From Cupriavidus consociatus (GTDB lineage: Bacteria; Pseudomonadota; Gammaproteobacteria; Burkholderiales; Burkholderiaceae), in the NCBI RefSeq assembly GCF_017814975.1, contig NZ_JAGIQA010000009.1, positions 62,001 through 126,000 of the forward strand: a DNA stretch of 64,000 nt. Reading direction: 5' to 3'. A program made the position numbers and the translations under genes. Below the pieces are notes generated by a model, which did no database searches, was not told the origin of the DNA, and saw only the letters and a program-made list of their open reading frames with translations. Position 1 is the first letter of the stretch; each line of letters opens with the position of its first letter. Below, one piece after another: positions 55,361 through 64,000 of this stretch.

Positions 55361-56506
55361 ATGTCCGCTTCCATGCTTGCCTGTTTCCTGTCACGCCTGC
55401 TGCGCGTGAGCGTGATCAGCCTGGCGCTGGGCGTGGCCTTCGGCGCCTTCGCCACCGTCGCCAAGGCCGAGCGCCTGAAGAACCTCGCCACTTTCCAGGG
55501 CGTGCGCGACAACCCGCTGTTGGGCTACGGCCTGGTGGTCGGCCTGGACAACACCGGCGACCAGACCATGCAGACGCCGTTCACCACGCAGAGCCTGACC
55601 AACATGCTCTCGCAGCTGGGGATCACGCTGCCGGCCGGCAAGAACATGCAGCTCAAGAACGTGGCCGCGGTGATGGTCACCGCCACGCTGCCCGCGTTTG
55701 CGCAGCCCGGCAGCCAGCTTGACGTGGTGGTGTCGTCGATGGGCAATGCCAAGAGCCTGCGCGGCGGCACGCTGCTGATGACGCCGCTCAAGGGCGCCGA
55801 CGGGCAGGTCTACGCGATCGCGCAGGGCAATATGCTGGTGGGCGGCGCGGGTGCGTCGGCCAACGGCAGCAAGGTGCAGATCAACCAGCTCGCGGTAGGC
55901 CGCATCGCCAACGGCGCCATCGTCGAGCGCGCGGTCGCGCCGTTCCAGCCGGACGGCGGCGTGCTCAACCTGGAGCTGAAGGAAACCGATTTCGGCACCG
56001 CCGAGCGGGTGGTCGAGGCCATCAACCGTTCCATGGGCGGCGGTGTCGCCGCGGCGCTGGACGGCCGCACGGTGCAGGTGCGCGCCCCTGCCGCTTCGAG
56101 CGCGCGCGTGGCTTTCCTGGCCCGCATCGAGAATATCGACGTGACCCCGGCCAGGGCCGCGGCCAAGGTCATCCTGAACGCCCGCACCGGTTCGATCGTG
56201 ATGAACCAGGCGGTGACGGTGGAAGACTGCGCGGTGGCGCACGGCAACCTGTCGGTGGTGATCAATACGCAGCCGGTGATCAGCCAGCCCGCGCCCTTCA
56301 GCGAGGGCCGGACCGTGGTGGCGCCGGTGTCGCAGATCGACATGAAGCAGCAGGGCGGCTCGCTGCAGGTGGTCAAGGCCGGCGCCTCGCTGGCCGCCGT
56401 GGTCAAGGGCCTGAATGCGCTGGGCGCGACTCCGGCCGACCTGCAGACCATCCTGGAAGCCATGCGCGCCGCCGGTGCGCTGCGTGCGGAACTGGAAGTG
56501 ATCTGA
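55361..56506 (+). CDS. flgI: Flagellar P-ring protein FlgI
   Basis: A 381-residue periplasmic P-ring subunit. A signal peptide (about 1-35) ends ATVAKA; the mature protein starts [20 protein letters not shown], followed by [40 protein letters not shown] and [20 protein letters not shown]. Assembly needs FlgA (48977). The ATG at 55361, 8 bp after the flgH stop, is chosen; ATG at 55337 would overlap flgH by 17 bp and ATG at 55373 is also possible because none has a strong ribosome-binding site. Confidence 0.95.
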   Translation: MSASMLACFLSRLLRVSVISLALGVAFGAFATVAKAERLKNLATFQGVRDNPLLGYGLVVGLDNTGDQTMQTPFTTQSLTNMLSQLGITLPAGKNMQLKNVAAVMVTATLPAFAQPGSQLDVVVSSMGNAKSLRGGTLLMTPLKGADGQVYAIAQGNMLVGGAGASANGSKVQINQLAVGRIANGAIVERAVAPFQPDGGVLNLELKETDFGTAERVVEAINRSMGGGVAAALDGRTVQVRAPAASSARVAFLARIENIDVTPARAAAKVILNARTGSIVMNQAVTVEDCAVAHGNLSVVINTQPVISQPAPFSEGRTVVAPVSQIDMKQQGGSLQVVKAGASLAAVVKGLNALGATPADLQTILEAMRAAGALRAELEVI

Positions 56507-56507
56507 C

Positions 56508-57545
56508 ATGAGCGCGTCCATGCCCCCGCAGGCGGCGGACCTGACGCAACGCTTCGCGCTCGACACGCAGGGTTTCGAGGCGCTCAAGCACAGCGCGCGC
56601 AACGGTGCCGACGCGGCGACCTTGCAGTCGGCCGCCAGGCAGTTCGAGGCGGTGTTCACGCAGATGGTGCTCAAGAGCATGCGCAATGCCACGCCGCAGG
56701 ACGGCCTTTTCGACAACGAGCAGAGCAAGCTCTACATGTCGATGATGGACCAGCAGCTTGCGCAGCAGATGTCGTCGCGCGGCATCGGGCTGGCCGAAGT
56801 GATGGTGCGCCAGCTGGCGCGTGCCGCGGGCGCGCCGATGCCCGCGGGCATGAATGCGATGACGCCGGCCGAGTCCGGCAGTGCCGCCGACGCCCAGATG
56901 GCGCGGTTGCTCGACAGCCGCGGCGCCGCGTCTGCCGACGGCAATGAATACGCGGACCTGCCTGCTGTCGGCACGGTGGTGCCGGGGCAGAGCTGGAACC
57001 CCACCGCGGGCCTGCGCCAGTACCAGTCGCAATTCTACGGCGACCGTGACCAGGGCGGCGAGGCGCTCGGCCCCTTGCCTGCCGATGCGCCCGCCCACGT
57101 CAGTGCCTTCGTCGCGCGCATGGCGGCGCCGGCCGAGGCCGCTTCGCGCGCCTCGGGCGTGCCGGCACGGCTGATCGTCGGCCAGGCGGCGCTCGAGTCG
57201 GGCTGGGGCCAGCGCGAGATCCTGCATGCCGATGGCTCGACCACGTACAACGTGTTCGGCATCAAGGCCGGATCGGGCTGGAAGGGCCGTGTGGCCGAGA
57301 TCACCACGACCGAGTATGTCGACGGCCAGCCGCAAAAGGTGAAAGCCAGGTTCCGCGCGTATGGATCGTATGACGAAGCCTGCGCGGACTACGCGCGGCT
57401 GCTGGCCAGCAATCCGCGCTACGCGGGCGTGGTGAGCGCGGGGTCGGCAGAGGAGGCGGCGCATGGGCTGCAGCGGGCGGGGTATGCGACGGATCCGTCG
57501 TACGGGCACAAGCTGGTGAAGATCATGAAGAAGGTGGCGGTTTAA
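56508..57545 (+). CDS. flgJ: Rod-cap muramidase FlgJ
   Basis: A 345-residue bifunctional protein. The N-terminal rod-binding domain (about 35-105: SAARQFEAVFTQMVLKSMRN, LYMSMMDQQLAQQMSSRGIG) caps the growing rod; the C-terminal glucosaminidase domain (about 195-340) cuts peptidoglycan, with catalytic Glu230 in GQAALESGWGQREI and the later NVFGIKAGSGWKGR and YASYDEACADY-like segments. The two are joined by a variable linker (110-190). Its ATG is 2 bp after the flgI stop. Confidence 0.95.
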   Translation: MSASMPPQAADLTQRFALDTQGFEALKHSARNGADAATLQSAARQFEAVFTQMVLKSMRNATPQDGLFDNEQSKLYMSMMDQQLAQQMSSRGIGLAEVMVRQLARAAGAPMPAGMNAMTPAESGSAADAQMARLLDSRGAASADGNEYADLPAVGTVVPGQSWNPTAGLRQYQSQFYGDRDQGGEALGPLPADAPAHVSAFVARMAAPAEAASRASGVPARLIVGQAALESGWGQREILHADGSTTYNVFGIKAGSGWKGRVAEITTTEYVDGQPQKVKARFRAYGSYDEACADYARLLASNPRYAGVVSAGSAEEAAHGLQRAGYATDPSYGHKLVKIMKKVAV

Positions 57546-57591
57546 GGCGGACGGCGCGGCATCCGCCATAGCTGGCACCGCCAAAACCAGG

Positions 57592-57714
57592 CTCCCCTCT
57601 CCCGCGAAGTGGGAGAGGGGTGGGGGTGAGGGCCGGAGCACCCACGAAGTAGCGCTTCAGTACTGCCAGCGTCTGCCCTCACCCCTGGCCCCTCTCCCGC
57701 AAGCGGGAGAGGGG
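57592..57714. repeat. Inverted pair of REP-like hairpin elements
   Basis: In the 350-bp flgJ-flgK gap (57546-57895), two copies of the CCCCTCTCCC...GGGAGAGGGG element (57594-57620 and 57689-57714) face each other, with GGGTGAGGGC / GCCCTCACCC further extending the symmetry. They belong to the same dispersed family as the units at 36370 and 47221. The rest of the gap holds the sigma28 promoter at 57805 and no gene. Confidence 0.85.
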
Positions 57715-57804
57715 AGCAAACCGCCGCAAGTGGAACTGCAAGTGGCCTATTGGCGATTGGCAATCGGCTATCGCGCACCGTGCGCAATCGACCGCACCTC
57801 AACC

Positions 57805-57832
57805 TAAAGTCCCGGCCCCAACCAACCGATAA
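57805..57832 (+). promoter_or_regulatory. Sigma28-type promoter of flgKL
   Basis: TAAAG at 57805 and ACCGATAA at 57825-57832, with 16 bp between TAAA and the -10 box; seven of eight -10 positions match. It lies 63 bp upstream of the flgK start codon, the expected place for a late gene promoter. Confidence 0.7.
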
Positions 57833-57895
57833 CTCCCACATCCACCACCGCCGCTCCAAGCCGCGGCAGTCCAACGAATCCGGGATCAGAGCACA

Positions 57896-59818
57896 ATGTC
57901 TCTCTTCAGTATTGGTCTTTCCGGCCTGAACACCGCGCAGAACGCGCTGACGACGACTGGCCACAACTTCGCCAACTCGGCGACCGAAGGCTATTCGCGC
58001 CAGAACACCATCGTGGCATCGGCCGGCGGCCAGTACACCAGCCAGGGCTTTTACGGCTATGGCTCCACTACCACCACGGTGATCCGGGTCTATGACGAGT
58101 TCCTGACCGGCCAGCTGCGCGGCGCGACTTCGGCCAGCGCTTCGCTGGCGGCTTACTCCGACCAGATTGCCCAGATTGACAACCTGCTCGCCGACCAGAA
58201 GGGCGGCCTGGCGCCGCTGATGCAGAAGTTCTTCGCCGCTGTGCAGGCAGTGGCCGACACACCGGCCGACCCCGCCGCGCGCCAGGGCATGCTGTCCGCC
58301 GGCCAGGCCCTGGTCGGCCAGGTCCGCTCCGCCAGCAACTACTTCAAGCAGTTGCAGTCCGGCGTCAACGAGCAGGTCGGCACCGCGGTGTCGCAGGTCA
58401 ATGCCTACACCACGCAGATCGCCAATCTCAACAAGGAAATTTCGCGCATGAAGGCCGCCTCGGGCGGCCAGCCGCCCAACGACCTGCTCGACCAGCGCGA
58501 CCAGGCGGTGGCCGAGTTGAACAAGCTGGTCGGCGCCAAGGTGGTGGTGCAGGACGGCGGCACCTACAACGTCTTCGTGGGCAACGGCCAGCCGCTGGTG
58601 ATGGGCAATGAATCGTACGACCTGAAGGCCGTGACCTCCGCTGCCGACCCCGACCGTACCGTGGTCGCCTACTCGCTGCCGAACGGCAGCGTATATGAAA
58701 GCCAGCCCGGCGCGATTACCGGCGGCTCGCTGGGCGGCCTGCTGCAATTCCGCTCCGAAACGCTCGATTCGGCGCAAAGCGCGATCGGCCGGCTGTCGCT
58801 GGCGATCGGCCAGAGCTTCAATGCGCAGCACAAGCTGGGCATGGACCTGACTGGCGCGATCGGCACCGACATGTTCAAGCTGGGCAATGCCACGGTGCTG
58901 CCCAACGACAGGAACACTGCCGTCGGCACCGTAGCCTCTGCCACCATCGACGACGCCTCGGCACTGACTACCAGCGACTACAAGCTGCAGTTCGACGGCA
59001 CCAACTACACGCTGACGCGCCTGTCCGACAACGCGCAGGTGGCCACGCCCGTGCCAGGCACGCCCGCGCCCACCTACCCACTGACTTTCAGTGCCGACGG
59101 TTTCAGCGTCACGATCAACGCGGCAATGGACACCCAGGATTCGTTCGTGATCCAGCCGACGCGCAATGCCGCGGCCGGCTTCGACATGGCGATCAGCGAT
59201 CCCGGCAGGATCGCCGCGGCCTCGCCGGCGCGCGCCGATGCCGCGGCCGGCAACAAGGGCAGCGCGACCGCCGGCCTGAGCAACGTTGCGCCGGGCTTCA
59301 CGCCGATGGCCGGCAAGATAACCGCCGTCTATACCGCGACCGGCTACCGGTTCAAGGATGCAACGGGTACGGACCTGGCGCCGCAGCCCACCGGCGTGCC
59401 CAATGGCAGCAACACCGACTACGACATCGGCGGCCTGACCTTCACTTTCGGCGGCACGCCCACGGTAGGCGATTCCTTTACGCTCGGCGGCAACGCCGGC
59501 GGCGTCAAGGACAACGGCAACATGCTGAACCTGGCCAAGCTGCAGAGCGCAAAGACCATCGGCGGCGTGTCCAGCTTCAGCGATGCCTATGCACAGCTGG
59601 TCAACGACGTCGGCACGCGCGCCAAGTCGATCAAGATCGCGTCGACGTCGCAGGACAGCGTCACGACGCAGATCAAGGCTGCGCAGCAGTCGGTGTCCGG
59701 CGTCAACATGGACGAGGAGACCGTGTCGATGCTGCGCTTCCAGCAGCTGTACCAGGCCAACGCCCGCGTGATCCAGACGGCCGGTTCGCTGTTCGACACC
59801 CTCATCGGCATCCGGTAA
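57896..59818 (+). CDS. flgK: Hook-filament junction protein FlgK (HAP1)
   Basis: A 640-residue hook-associated protein. The N-terminus MSLFSIGLSGLNTAQNALTT with GHNFANSATEGYSRQNTIVA and the C-terminus VNMDEETVSMLRFQQLYQAN and ARVIQTAGSLFDTLIGIR form the D0/D1 coiled-coil core shared with flagellin-like axial proteins. The centre (about 330-560) is Ala/Thr-rich and longer than in enteric FlgK. FlgN is its chaperone. It is transcribed with flgL, 41 bp downstream. Confidence 0.97.
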   Translation: MSLFSIGLSGLNTAQNALTTTGHNFANSATEGYSRQNTIVASAGGQYTSQGFYGYGSTTTTVIRVYDEFLTGQLRGATSASASLAAYSDQIAQIDNLLADQKGGLAPLMQKFFAAVQAVADTPADPAARQGMLSAGQALVGQVRSASNYFKQLQSGVNEQVGTAVSQVNAYTTQIANLNKEISRMKAASGGQPPNDLLDQRDQAVAELNKLVGAKVVVQDGGTYNVFVGNGQPLVMGNESYDLKAVTSAADPDRTVVAYSLPNGSVYESQPGAITGGSLGGLLQFRSETLDSAQSAIGRLSLAIGQSFNAQHKLGMDLTGAIGTDMFKLGNATVLPNDRNTAVGTVASATIDDASALTTSDYKLQFDGTNYTLTRLSDNAQVATPVPGTPAPTYPLTFSADGFSVTINAAMDTQDSFVIQPTRNAAAGFDMAISDPGRIAAASPARADAAAGNKGSATAGLSNVAPGFTPMAGKITAVYTATGYRFKDATGTDLAPQPTGVPNGSNTDYDIGGLTFTFGGTPTVGDSFTLGGNAGGVKDNGNMLNLAKLQSAKTIGGVSSFSDAYAQLVNDVGTRAKSIKIASTSQDSVTTQIKAAQQSVSGVNMDEETVSMLRFQQLYQANARVIQTAGSLFDTLIGIR

Positions 59819-59859
59819 GGCCTGCCAGCAAGCCAACGTATTCGAATAGGCAATCCATC

Positions 59860-61083
59860 ATGCGCGTTGCAAGCTCCACCCTCTACCAGCAAGGCCTGGC
59901 GTCAATGAACCTGCAACAGGGCTCGCTGCTGCACATCCAGCAACAGCTCGGCACCGGCCGCCGCGTCCTTACGCCGTCCGACGACCCCGTCGCCGCCACG
60001 CGCGCCCTCGGCGTCAGCCAGGCGCAAGCGGTCAACGGTCAGTACGCCACGTCGCGCAGCCAGACCAATATCGCGCTGGCCGCGGAAGAAAACGCGCTGA
60101 ACTCGGTGACCACCGTCACGCAGAACATCCAGACGCTGCTGGTGCAGTCCGGCAATGGCACCATGAGCGACGCCGACCGCGGCTCGCTCGCCACCGCGCT
60201 GGAAGGGCTCTACCACCAGCTGCTCGGCCTGGCCAACTCCGATGACGGCAACGGCCAGTACCTGTTCGGCGGCACCCGCTCCGGCACTGCGCCGTTCACG
60301 CAAAGCGCCGGCGCCGGCAGCTACATCGGCGATACCGGCGCGCAGCTGATGCAGGTCGACGTCGCGCGCCAGATGTCCGCCGGCGACAACGGCCGCGACG
60401 TGTTCCTGAGCGTCACCGGCGGCGCCGGCTATGTCGTCACGGGCAACAGTGCCAATACCGGCACCGCCACCTTCGGCACGGTCTCGATCACCGACCCCAG
60501 CGACCCGCTGTATGGCAAGGCGCTGCAAGTCAACTTCCAGGCCAATGCCAGCGGCCAGATGGAATACACCATCACCGACATGGCCGATCCCACTGCACCC
60601 GCTCTGGCCGGCCCCACTGCCTACAACGCACCGGCGCGCATCGAGATCGGCGGCGTCACCTTCAATGTCAGCGGCGAGCCGAAGGACGGCGATACCCTGA
60701 CCATGCAACCCGCCAGGGAAGCCGGCACCGACATGTTCGCGAACCTGCAGAACGTCATCGACACGCTGCGCAATCCGACCACCACGCCCAGCGACCAGGC
60801 CAAGCTGAGCAATGTGCTGTCCACGGCGACGCGCCAGTTTTCCAATTCGCTGGACAACGTGCTGACGGTGCGCGCCTCGGTGGGTTCGCGGATGCAGGAA
60901 CTGGATGCGCTGGACGATGTCGGCACCAATCGCGACCTGACGTATGCGCAGACGCTGTCGGGGCTGCAGGACCTGGATTATGCGGCGGCGATTACCGAGT
61001 ATTACCAGCGGCAGACGGCGCTGCAGGGTGCGCAGCAATCGTTCATGCAGATTCAGGGGCTGAATTTATTCAAGTATTTGTGA
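59860..61083 (+). CDS. flgL: Hook-filament junction protein FlgL (HAP3)
   Basis: A 407-residue hook-associated protein, which joins FlgK to the first flagellin. The N-terminus MRVASSTLYQQGLASMNLQQ, LGTGRRVLTPSDDPVAATRA, and LLGLANSDDGNGQYLFGGTR are diagnostic; the C-terminal core is VGSRMQELDALDDVGTNRDL and LDYAAAITEYYQRQTALQGA. It ends the flagellar block; the sequence after it drops in GC content and is accessory. No clear terminator follows. Confidence 0.97.
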   Translation: MRVASSTLYQQGLASMNLQQGSLLHIQQQLGTGRRVLTPSDDPVAATRALGVSQAQAVNGQYATSRSQTNIALAAEENALNSVTTVTQNIQTLLVQSGNGTMSDADRGSLATALEGLYHQLLGLANSDDGNGQYLFGGTRSGTAPFTQSAGAGSYIGDTGAQLMQVDVARQMSAGDNGRDVFLSVTGGAGYVVTGNSANTGTATFGTVSITDPSDPLYGKALQVNFQANASGQMEYTITDMADPTAPALAGPTAYNAPARIEIGGVTFNVSGEPKDGDTLTMQPAREAGTDMFANLQNVIDTLRNPTTTPSDQAKLSNVLSTATRQFSNSLDNVLTVRASVGSRMQELDALDDVGTNRDLTYAQTLSGLQDLDYAAAITEYYQRQTALQGAQQSFMQIQGLNLFKYL

Positions 61084-61328
61084 GCGTAGGCCGGTGTCAG
61101 CCGGGCAAGTGTTTGCCGCTTAGCAATTAAGCGGGTCAATATCCCACAACAAAGCGAGGCAGGCTCGATAGTGAATGGATGGCAAGTCCTTGCCTAGCGA
61201 GGATTTGCCCCAGTTTGTTGTCGTAGCCAATGTTTCCAACATTTCCTCCCCACGCAACGCTGCCTGCATCAGAAACTGTCAGTTGGCGTTCAAAGATTCC
61301 TCTGGCCGTTCTAACTGTCAAACGCGTC
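61084..61328. other. 245-bp spacer between flgL and accessory DNA
   Basis: GC content falls here from the flagellar level. Short overlapping ORFs on both strands (61136-61321 minus, 61175-61414 plus) have no ribosome-binding site or recognisable homology and are not called. This is probably the boundary of an accessory segment; no attachment-site duplication was seen. Confidence 0.4.
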
Positions 61329-61550
61329 TCACTCGGCTACCTCACACAAATGCGACGCCACGTGTGCGATCTGAGCGTAAATCGCATAGCAACTCGTTGG
61401 TCCCGTACATGTGATTAGCTTCGCATCCCGAGCTCTTGAGCCGATAGGGAAGAACACAAACTCCATTTCCGGTTGCCACTGCGGATGATGCCGTAGCGCC
61501 TCATTGAGTATTTGCAGATACTGCACACGGCTAAATACTTGCTTGGCCAT
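61329..61550 (-). CDS. Hypothetical small protein, 73 residues
   Basis: Starts MAKQVFSRVQYLQILNEALR at ATG 61550, with a GAGGGGG ribosome-binding site 5 bases upstream, and ends HVASHLCEVAE. The middle (EMEFVFFPIGSRARDAKLIT) is strand-like. A frame extension upstream to 61592 is possible but lacks a translation signal. It is in the lower-GC segment. I do not recognise a family; the size and the mixed helix/strand pattern would suit a small regulator or toxin-antitoxin component, but this is speculation. Confidence 0.5.
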   Translation of the reverse strand: MAKQVFSRVQYLQILNEALRHHPQWQPEMEFVFFPIGSRARDAKLITCTGPTSCYAIYAQIAHVASHLCEVAE

Positions 61551-61767
61551 GGTACCCCCTCGTAGCGCACCGATGCCTATAGCATAGATCAAGCGCCACT
61601 CACTCTAACTGCCAAAGTTGGAGAAAGTGCGGCTTGCCGAATGCGACGAGATGCCTGGCGACTCAGCAGACGATACGCCCCGAGCATCTGCTTTTTGAAT
61701 CTCGAGGAGCCTGAGCTCGAAGAAGTAAGTTGCCCTAAACAAAGATATTGTTCAGGGCAACACATTC

Positions 61768-63987
61768 TCATCGGCCCAGGCTACCCATAAGGCACAGGAG
61801 CCCTACCAAGGCGCTTGGTGCCGCTGCGAGGTTTTGAAGGCTGCGAGCTTGGAGCTCGCGAGAGTCGTCTGTGGAAAGACGAAGTCGACCTGTTGCCAAA
61901 GCCGCCGCAAATTCCAGGGATGCCGCACCGTAGGGATGCGCATGGCGCTCGAAGACTTTCAGGAGAAACTCCTTCATCAAGCGGCTTAAATCTGGACTCG
62001 ACGAGTAGTCCAATTCTGACGGATGAGCGGCCCGCAAAATGCAAGCTTGTAGGAGGTTGTCGTTGTATCGAAGGAAGTTCTCTGGCGACAGGACCACAGA
62101 CTCGTATCCACTTGACCGCAACTGGTTCGCTGGATTCGAGAGGTCGCGAGCGGCTTGAAGAACGCTGGCTACGGTTGCGAACGTCGTGCTCGTGGTGATT
62201 TCGTCGAGACGTCGGTCATCAAACGACTTTCCGAAGAATACGAAGCCATCCGACAGACTCAATGGAGCGCCAGAGCTTGTCGGCAAGAAGCCATTGAAGG
62301 CGTTCTTCACTAGGTCGGCGGCGAGATCGACCGACGCGTTAGCGACGTCAGAAGCTACGCCGTCGATAGTGGGCGATTCGACTTGCGCGTTTGTAGCCAG
62401 GTTGTTGAAGGTATGCCAGGCATTGGCAGTTCCGTCTGCACCGACTGGCAATTCCAACCAGCACGAGAACCCATACTCTCTGTTGCTTGCATTCTTGATA
62501 AGAAATTGCCGAAGCCGCAACCAGGTCTCCGCGGTCTGGGGCATCCCAACACCAATCAAGAAATGACGAGGAACGCTGGGCTTTAAGAACTCCCGAAGAT
62601 CTCGGCTGATCTCTCGTAATAGACCACCATCGCCGGCGACAGCTTGCACTACCAGCACGCCACGTGCGCTCTCCAAAGTCGTCGGGCCAAGATCGTCGTA
62701 GCAGGTGACACTGGGTCGTTGCTTGCAATCCTTCGTGTTGTGCAAACGGTTAGCGGCATGGTCTGCGAGGGCTCGCGATCCAGCGTCATTCGCACTAATT
62801 ATATGATCCACTGCAGATCCAACGGACCAATCGATTTCGGCATCCAGCCATTTCAGCAATTGGTCGTTTCTGCCAACTGCCGAGCCGTCCAGGATCATCA
62901 GTCGTGTGACGCGTCTCGTGGTGCAGTGAGCATTCAGTTCCCGGAGACCGCCTATGCCAAAGTGCTTTAGGAATACTCCGAGGGCCCTGGGGGTATGGGG
63001 TACCCCGAGCGTTACCGCTCTTGGCGGCTTCGCTTTGGATGTGAAGTGCTCACCAAAAAGCTCGATCTGTGTCTCCGATCCGTCCGTGAGGTGTTTGCCG
63101 TAGGAAGGGTCGACCTTGTCGAGTGCCACCAGAACTTTCCCGCTTCGATTTTCACGGCTGGAATCGATGAGGGTAACAAGGCGTTCAGCTTCGAATCCCT
63201 GTTCATCGCACAGCGTCTTCGCCATTCCACCGCTCGTAGACGCGGATATCACAACCACATAGGGCTCTGTAGGTGGTGACAGATCAGCCAGCCGACCGTA
63301 CGAATGGTAGCTGTCGATGCGGGCGTTACTTTCTGCGAAGGCGAGAGCCTCCCTGACGATGGAATAGACTCCCATCGTATCAATGAATACGCGTGCGAGT
63401 GACGATGCCGCCAGTTCGGGAGAGGTGAGCGTCAAGCATCGACCGAGGAAAGCCAATTCAGCCTCGCTCGTAGCAAGCTCGCGGGCTTGGATGAAGAGCT
63501 TGTTGACCGTCCTAGAAGGATGCTTAAAGACATGCCCAGCTGGTGCGACTTGTACGACGGGATTGGACCGGACAAGTGCTGCAAGTCCCTTGCCAACTAG
63601 GTCCTCAAGCGGAAGTTGAATGGTGGAAGTATGTCCGTCCGCATCATGTGCTCGCTGTGACAACCCATCAGTCGGGCTCCACGCAACAAATATCACGTCC
63701 TTGACGAACGGGACACCCTTGTTCAAGCCCCTGTCCAAAAACGTCTGGCGGTTTTGGGTAGAGGACGTCCAGTGCTCGACGAGCGACTCAGTGTGATTTG
63801 TGTCCGAGATAACGACGATGCAATCGGGCAACGTCTCATTCTCGCGGAGAGATCGTTCGAGTTCGTCGAAGAAATCAAATTCCGTGGCCGGCCGCTTCGA
63901 ATCAAAGAAGACGCTCAGCGCATCTACCTCGTATCCAGACGACGAGCACGTACACCGTGCAAGGAAGGAATACGCTTTGCGGATCAT
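61768..63987 (-). CDS. Large protein of unknown function (739 residues) in a low-GC accessory segment
   Basis: Begins MIRKAYSFLARCTCSSSGYE at ATG 63987, six bases after an in-frame TAG, so the coding sequence appears complete; its transcription probably enters from a gene beyond the window. No signal peptide or membrane span is seen. Two strand-rich segments stand out: CIVVISDTNHTESLVEHW and KDVIFVAWSPTDG (56-108), then a helical part, then FIDTMGVYSIVREALAF with IDSYHSYGRLADLSP and YVVVISASTSGGMAKTLC (201-260), which resembles a phosphoribosyltransferase-like or other Rossmann-type nucleotide-binding core but lacks a confident PRPP motif. The second half has FLIGVGMPQTAETWLRLRQF and a helical C-terminus. 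Codon use is less GC-biased than in the flagellar genes. Confidence 0.7.
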   Translation of the reverse strand: MIRKAYSFLARCTCSSSGYEVDALSVFFDSKRPATEFDFFDELERSLRENETLPDCIVVISDTNHTESLVEHWTSSTQNRQTFLDRGLNKGVPFVKDVIFVAWSPTDGLSQRAHDADGHTSTIQLPLEDLVGKGLAALVRSNPVVQVAPAGHVFKHPSRTVNKLFIQARELATSEAELAFLGRCLTLTSPELAASSLARVFIDTMGVYSIVREALAFAESNARIDSYHSYGRLADLSPPTEPYVVVISASTSGGMAKTLCDEQGFEAERLVTLIDSSRENRSGKVLVALDKVDPSYGKHLTDGSETQIELFGEHFTSKAKPPRAVTLGVPHTPRALGVFLKHFGIGGLRELNAHCTTRRVTRLMILDGSAVGRNDQLLKWLDAEIDWSVGSAVDHIISANDAGSRALADHAANRLHNTKDCKQRPSVTCYDDLGPTTLESARGVLVVQAVAGDGGLLREISRDLREFLKPSVPRHFLIGVGMPQTAETWLRLRQFLIKNASNREYGFSCWLELPVGADGTANAWHTFNNLATNAQVESPTIDGVASDVANASVDLAADLVKNAFNGFLPTSSGAPLSLSDGFVFFGKSFDDRRLDEITTSTTFATVASVLQAARDLSNPANQLRSSGYESVVLSPENFLRYNDNLLQACILRAAHPSELDYSSSPDLSRLMKEFLLKVFERHAHPYGAASLEFAAALATGRLRLSTDDSRELQARSLQNLAAAPSALVGLLCLMGSLGR

Positions 63988-64000
63988 CTTCTAATGGGAA

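Noticed and set aside
61136..61414. Overlapping short ORFs on both strands after flgL
   Set aside because: No translation signals or homology; they overlap each other and lie in a boundary region.
61589..61771. A 60-codon minus-strand ORF between the two accessory genes
   Set aside because: No ribosome-binding site and low-complexity Ser/Arg-rich translation; likely chance.

Overview
The window looks like a GC-rich (about two-thirds G+C) betaproteobacterial replicon, most likely Cupriavidus or a close Burkholderiaceae relative. The reasons are the Bug-type solute-binding protein, the ACS-family MFS transporter, the DUF3016 protein, the Burkholderiaceae-type small H-NS protein, and above all the motility block flhDC-motAB-cheAWRDBYZ-flhBAFG-fliA-flhE followed by flgNMA and flgBCDEFGHIJKL. 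The taxon is inferred from protein character and gene order only. No tRNA, rRNA, CRISPR array or intact insertion sequence was found.

Region 1 (1-8.2 kb) is sugar-acid catabolism. It holds a Bug/TctC receptor (cut by the window edge), a PdxA-family dehydrogenase, an enolase-superfamily dehydratase related to rhamnonate dehydratase, a DUF3016 protein, and a GbpR-like LysR regulator divergent from an IlvD/Edd-family sugar-acid dehydratase and an MFS importer. Region 2 (8.2-16.2 kb) is mixed: small unknown proteins, a GNAT acetyltransferase, a lipoprotein alpha/beta hydrolase, a PadR regulator near a nitronate monooxygenase/SnoaL pair with a candidate operator, a tyrosine-recombinase homologue that has lost catalytic residues, galE and an hns-like gene.

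Region 3 (16.7-36.3 kb) is motility control and chemotaxis: three chemoreceptors (one Aer-like), an EAL phosphodiesterase with a broken GGDEF domain, a CheY-like regulator, two CheW proteins, the master regulator flhDC (both genes starting with TTG, with a 12-copy AGGGC repeat upstream), the MotAB stator and a complete cheAWRDBYZ set. Region 4 (36.3-39.2 kb) interrupts the usual cheZ-flhB junction with repeats, small ORFs, a possible structured RNA and two truncated genes, one a PDDEXK (DUF1016) nuclease remnant.

Region 5 (39.2-61.1 kb) is flagellar assembly: the export gate flhBA, the placement pair flhF/flhG (FlhF carries a roughly 400-residue C-terminal extension and FlhG has lost its Walker A lysines), sigma28 (fliA), flhE, a 1.1-kb inverted composite repeat, then flgNM and flgA facing flgBCDEFGHIJ, and flgKL. 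Four sites match the sigma28 promoter pattern, upstream of the cheY-like gene, flhB, flgM and flgK. Together the genes give a regulatory chain FlhDC -> hook-basal body and FliA/FlgM -> late genes. The fli structural genes and flagellin are not in the window. Region 6 (61.1-64 kb) is a lower-GC accessory segment with a small unknown gene and a 739-residue protein of unknown function that runs in from beyond the window edge.
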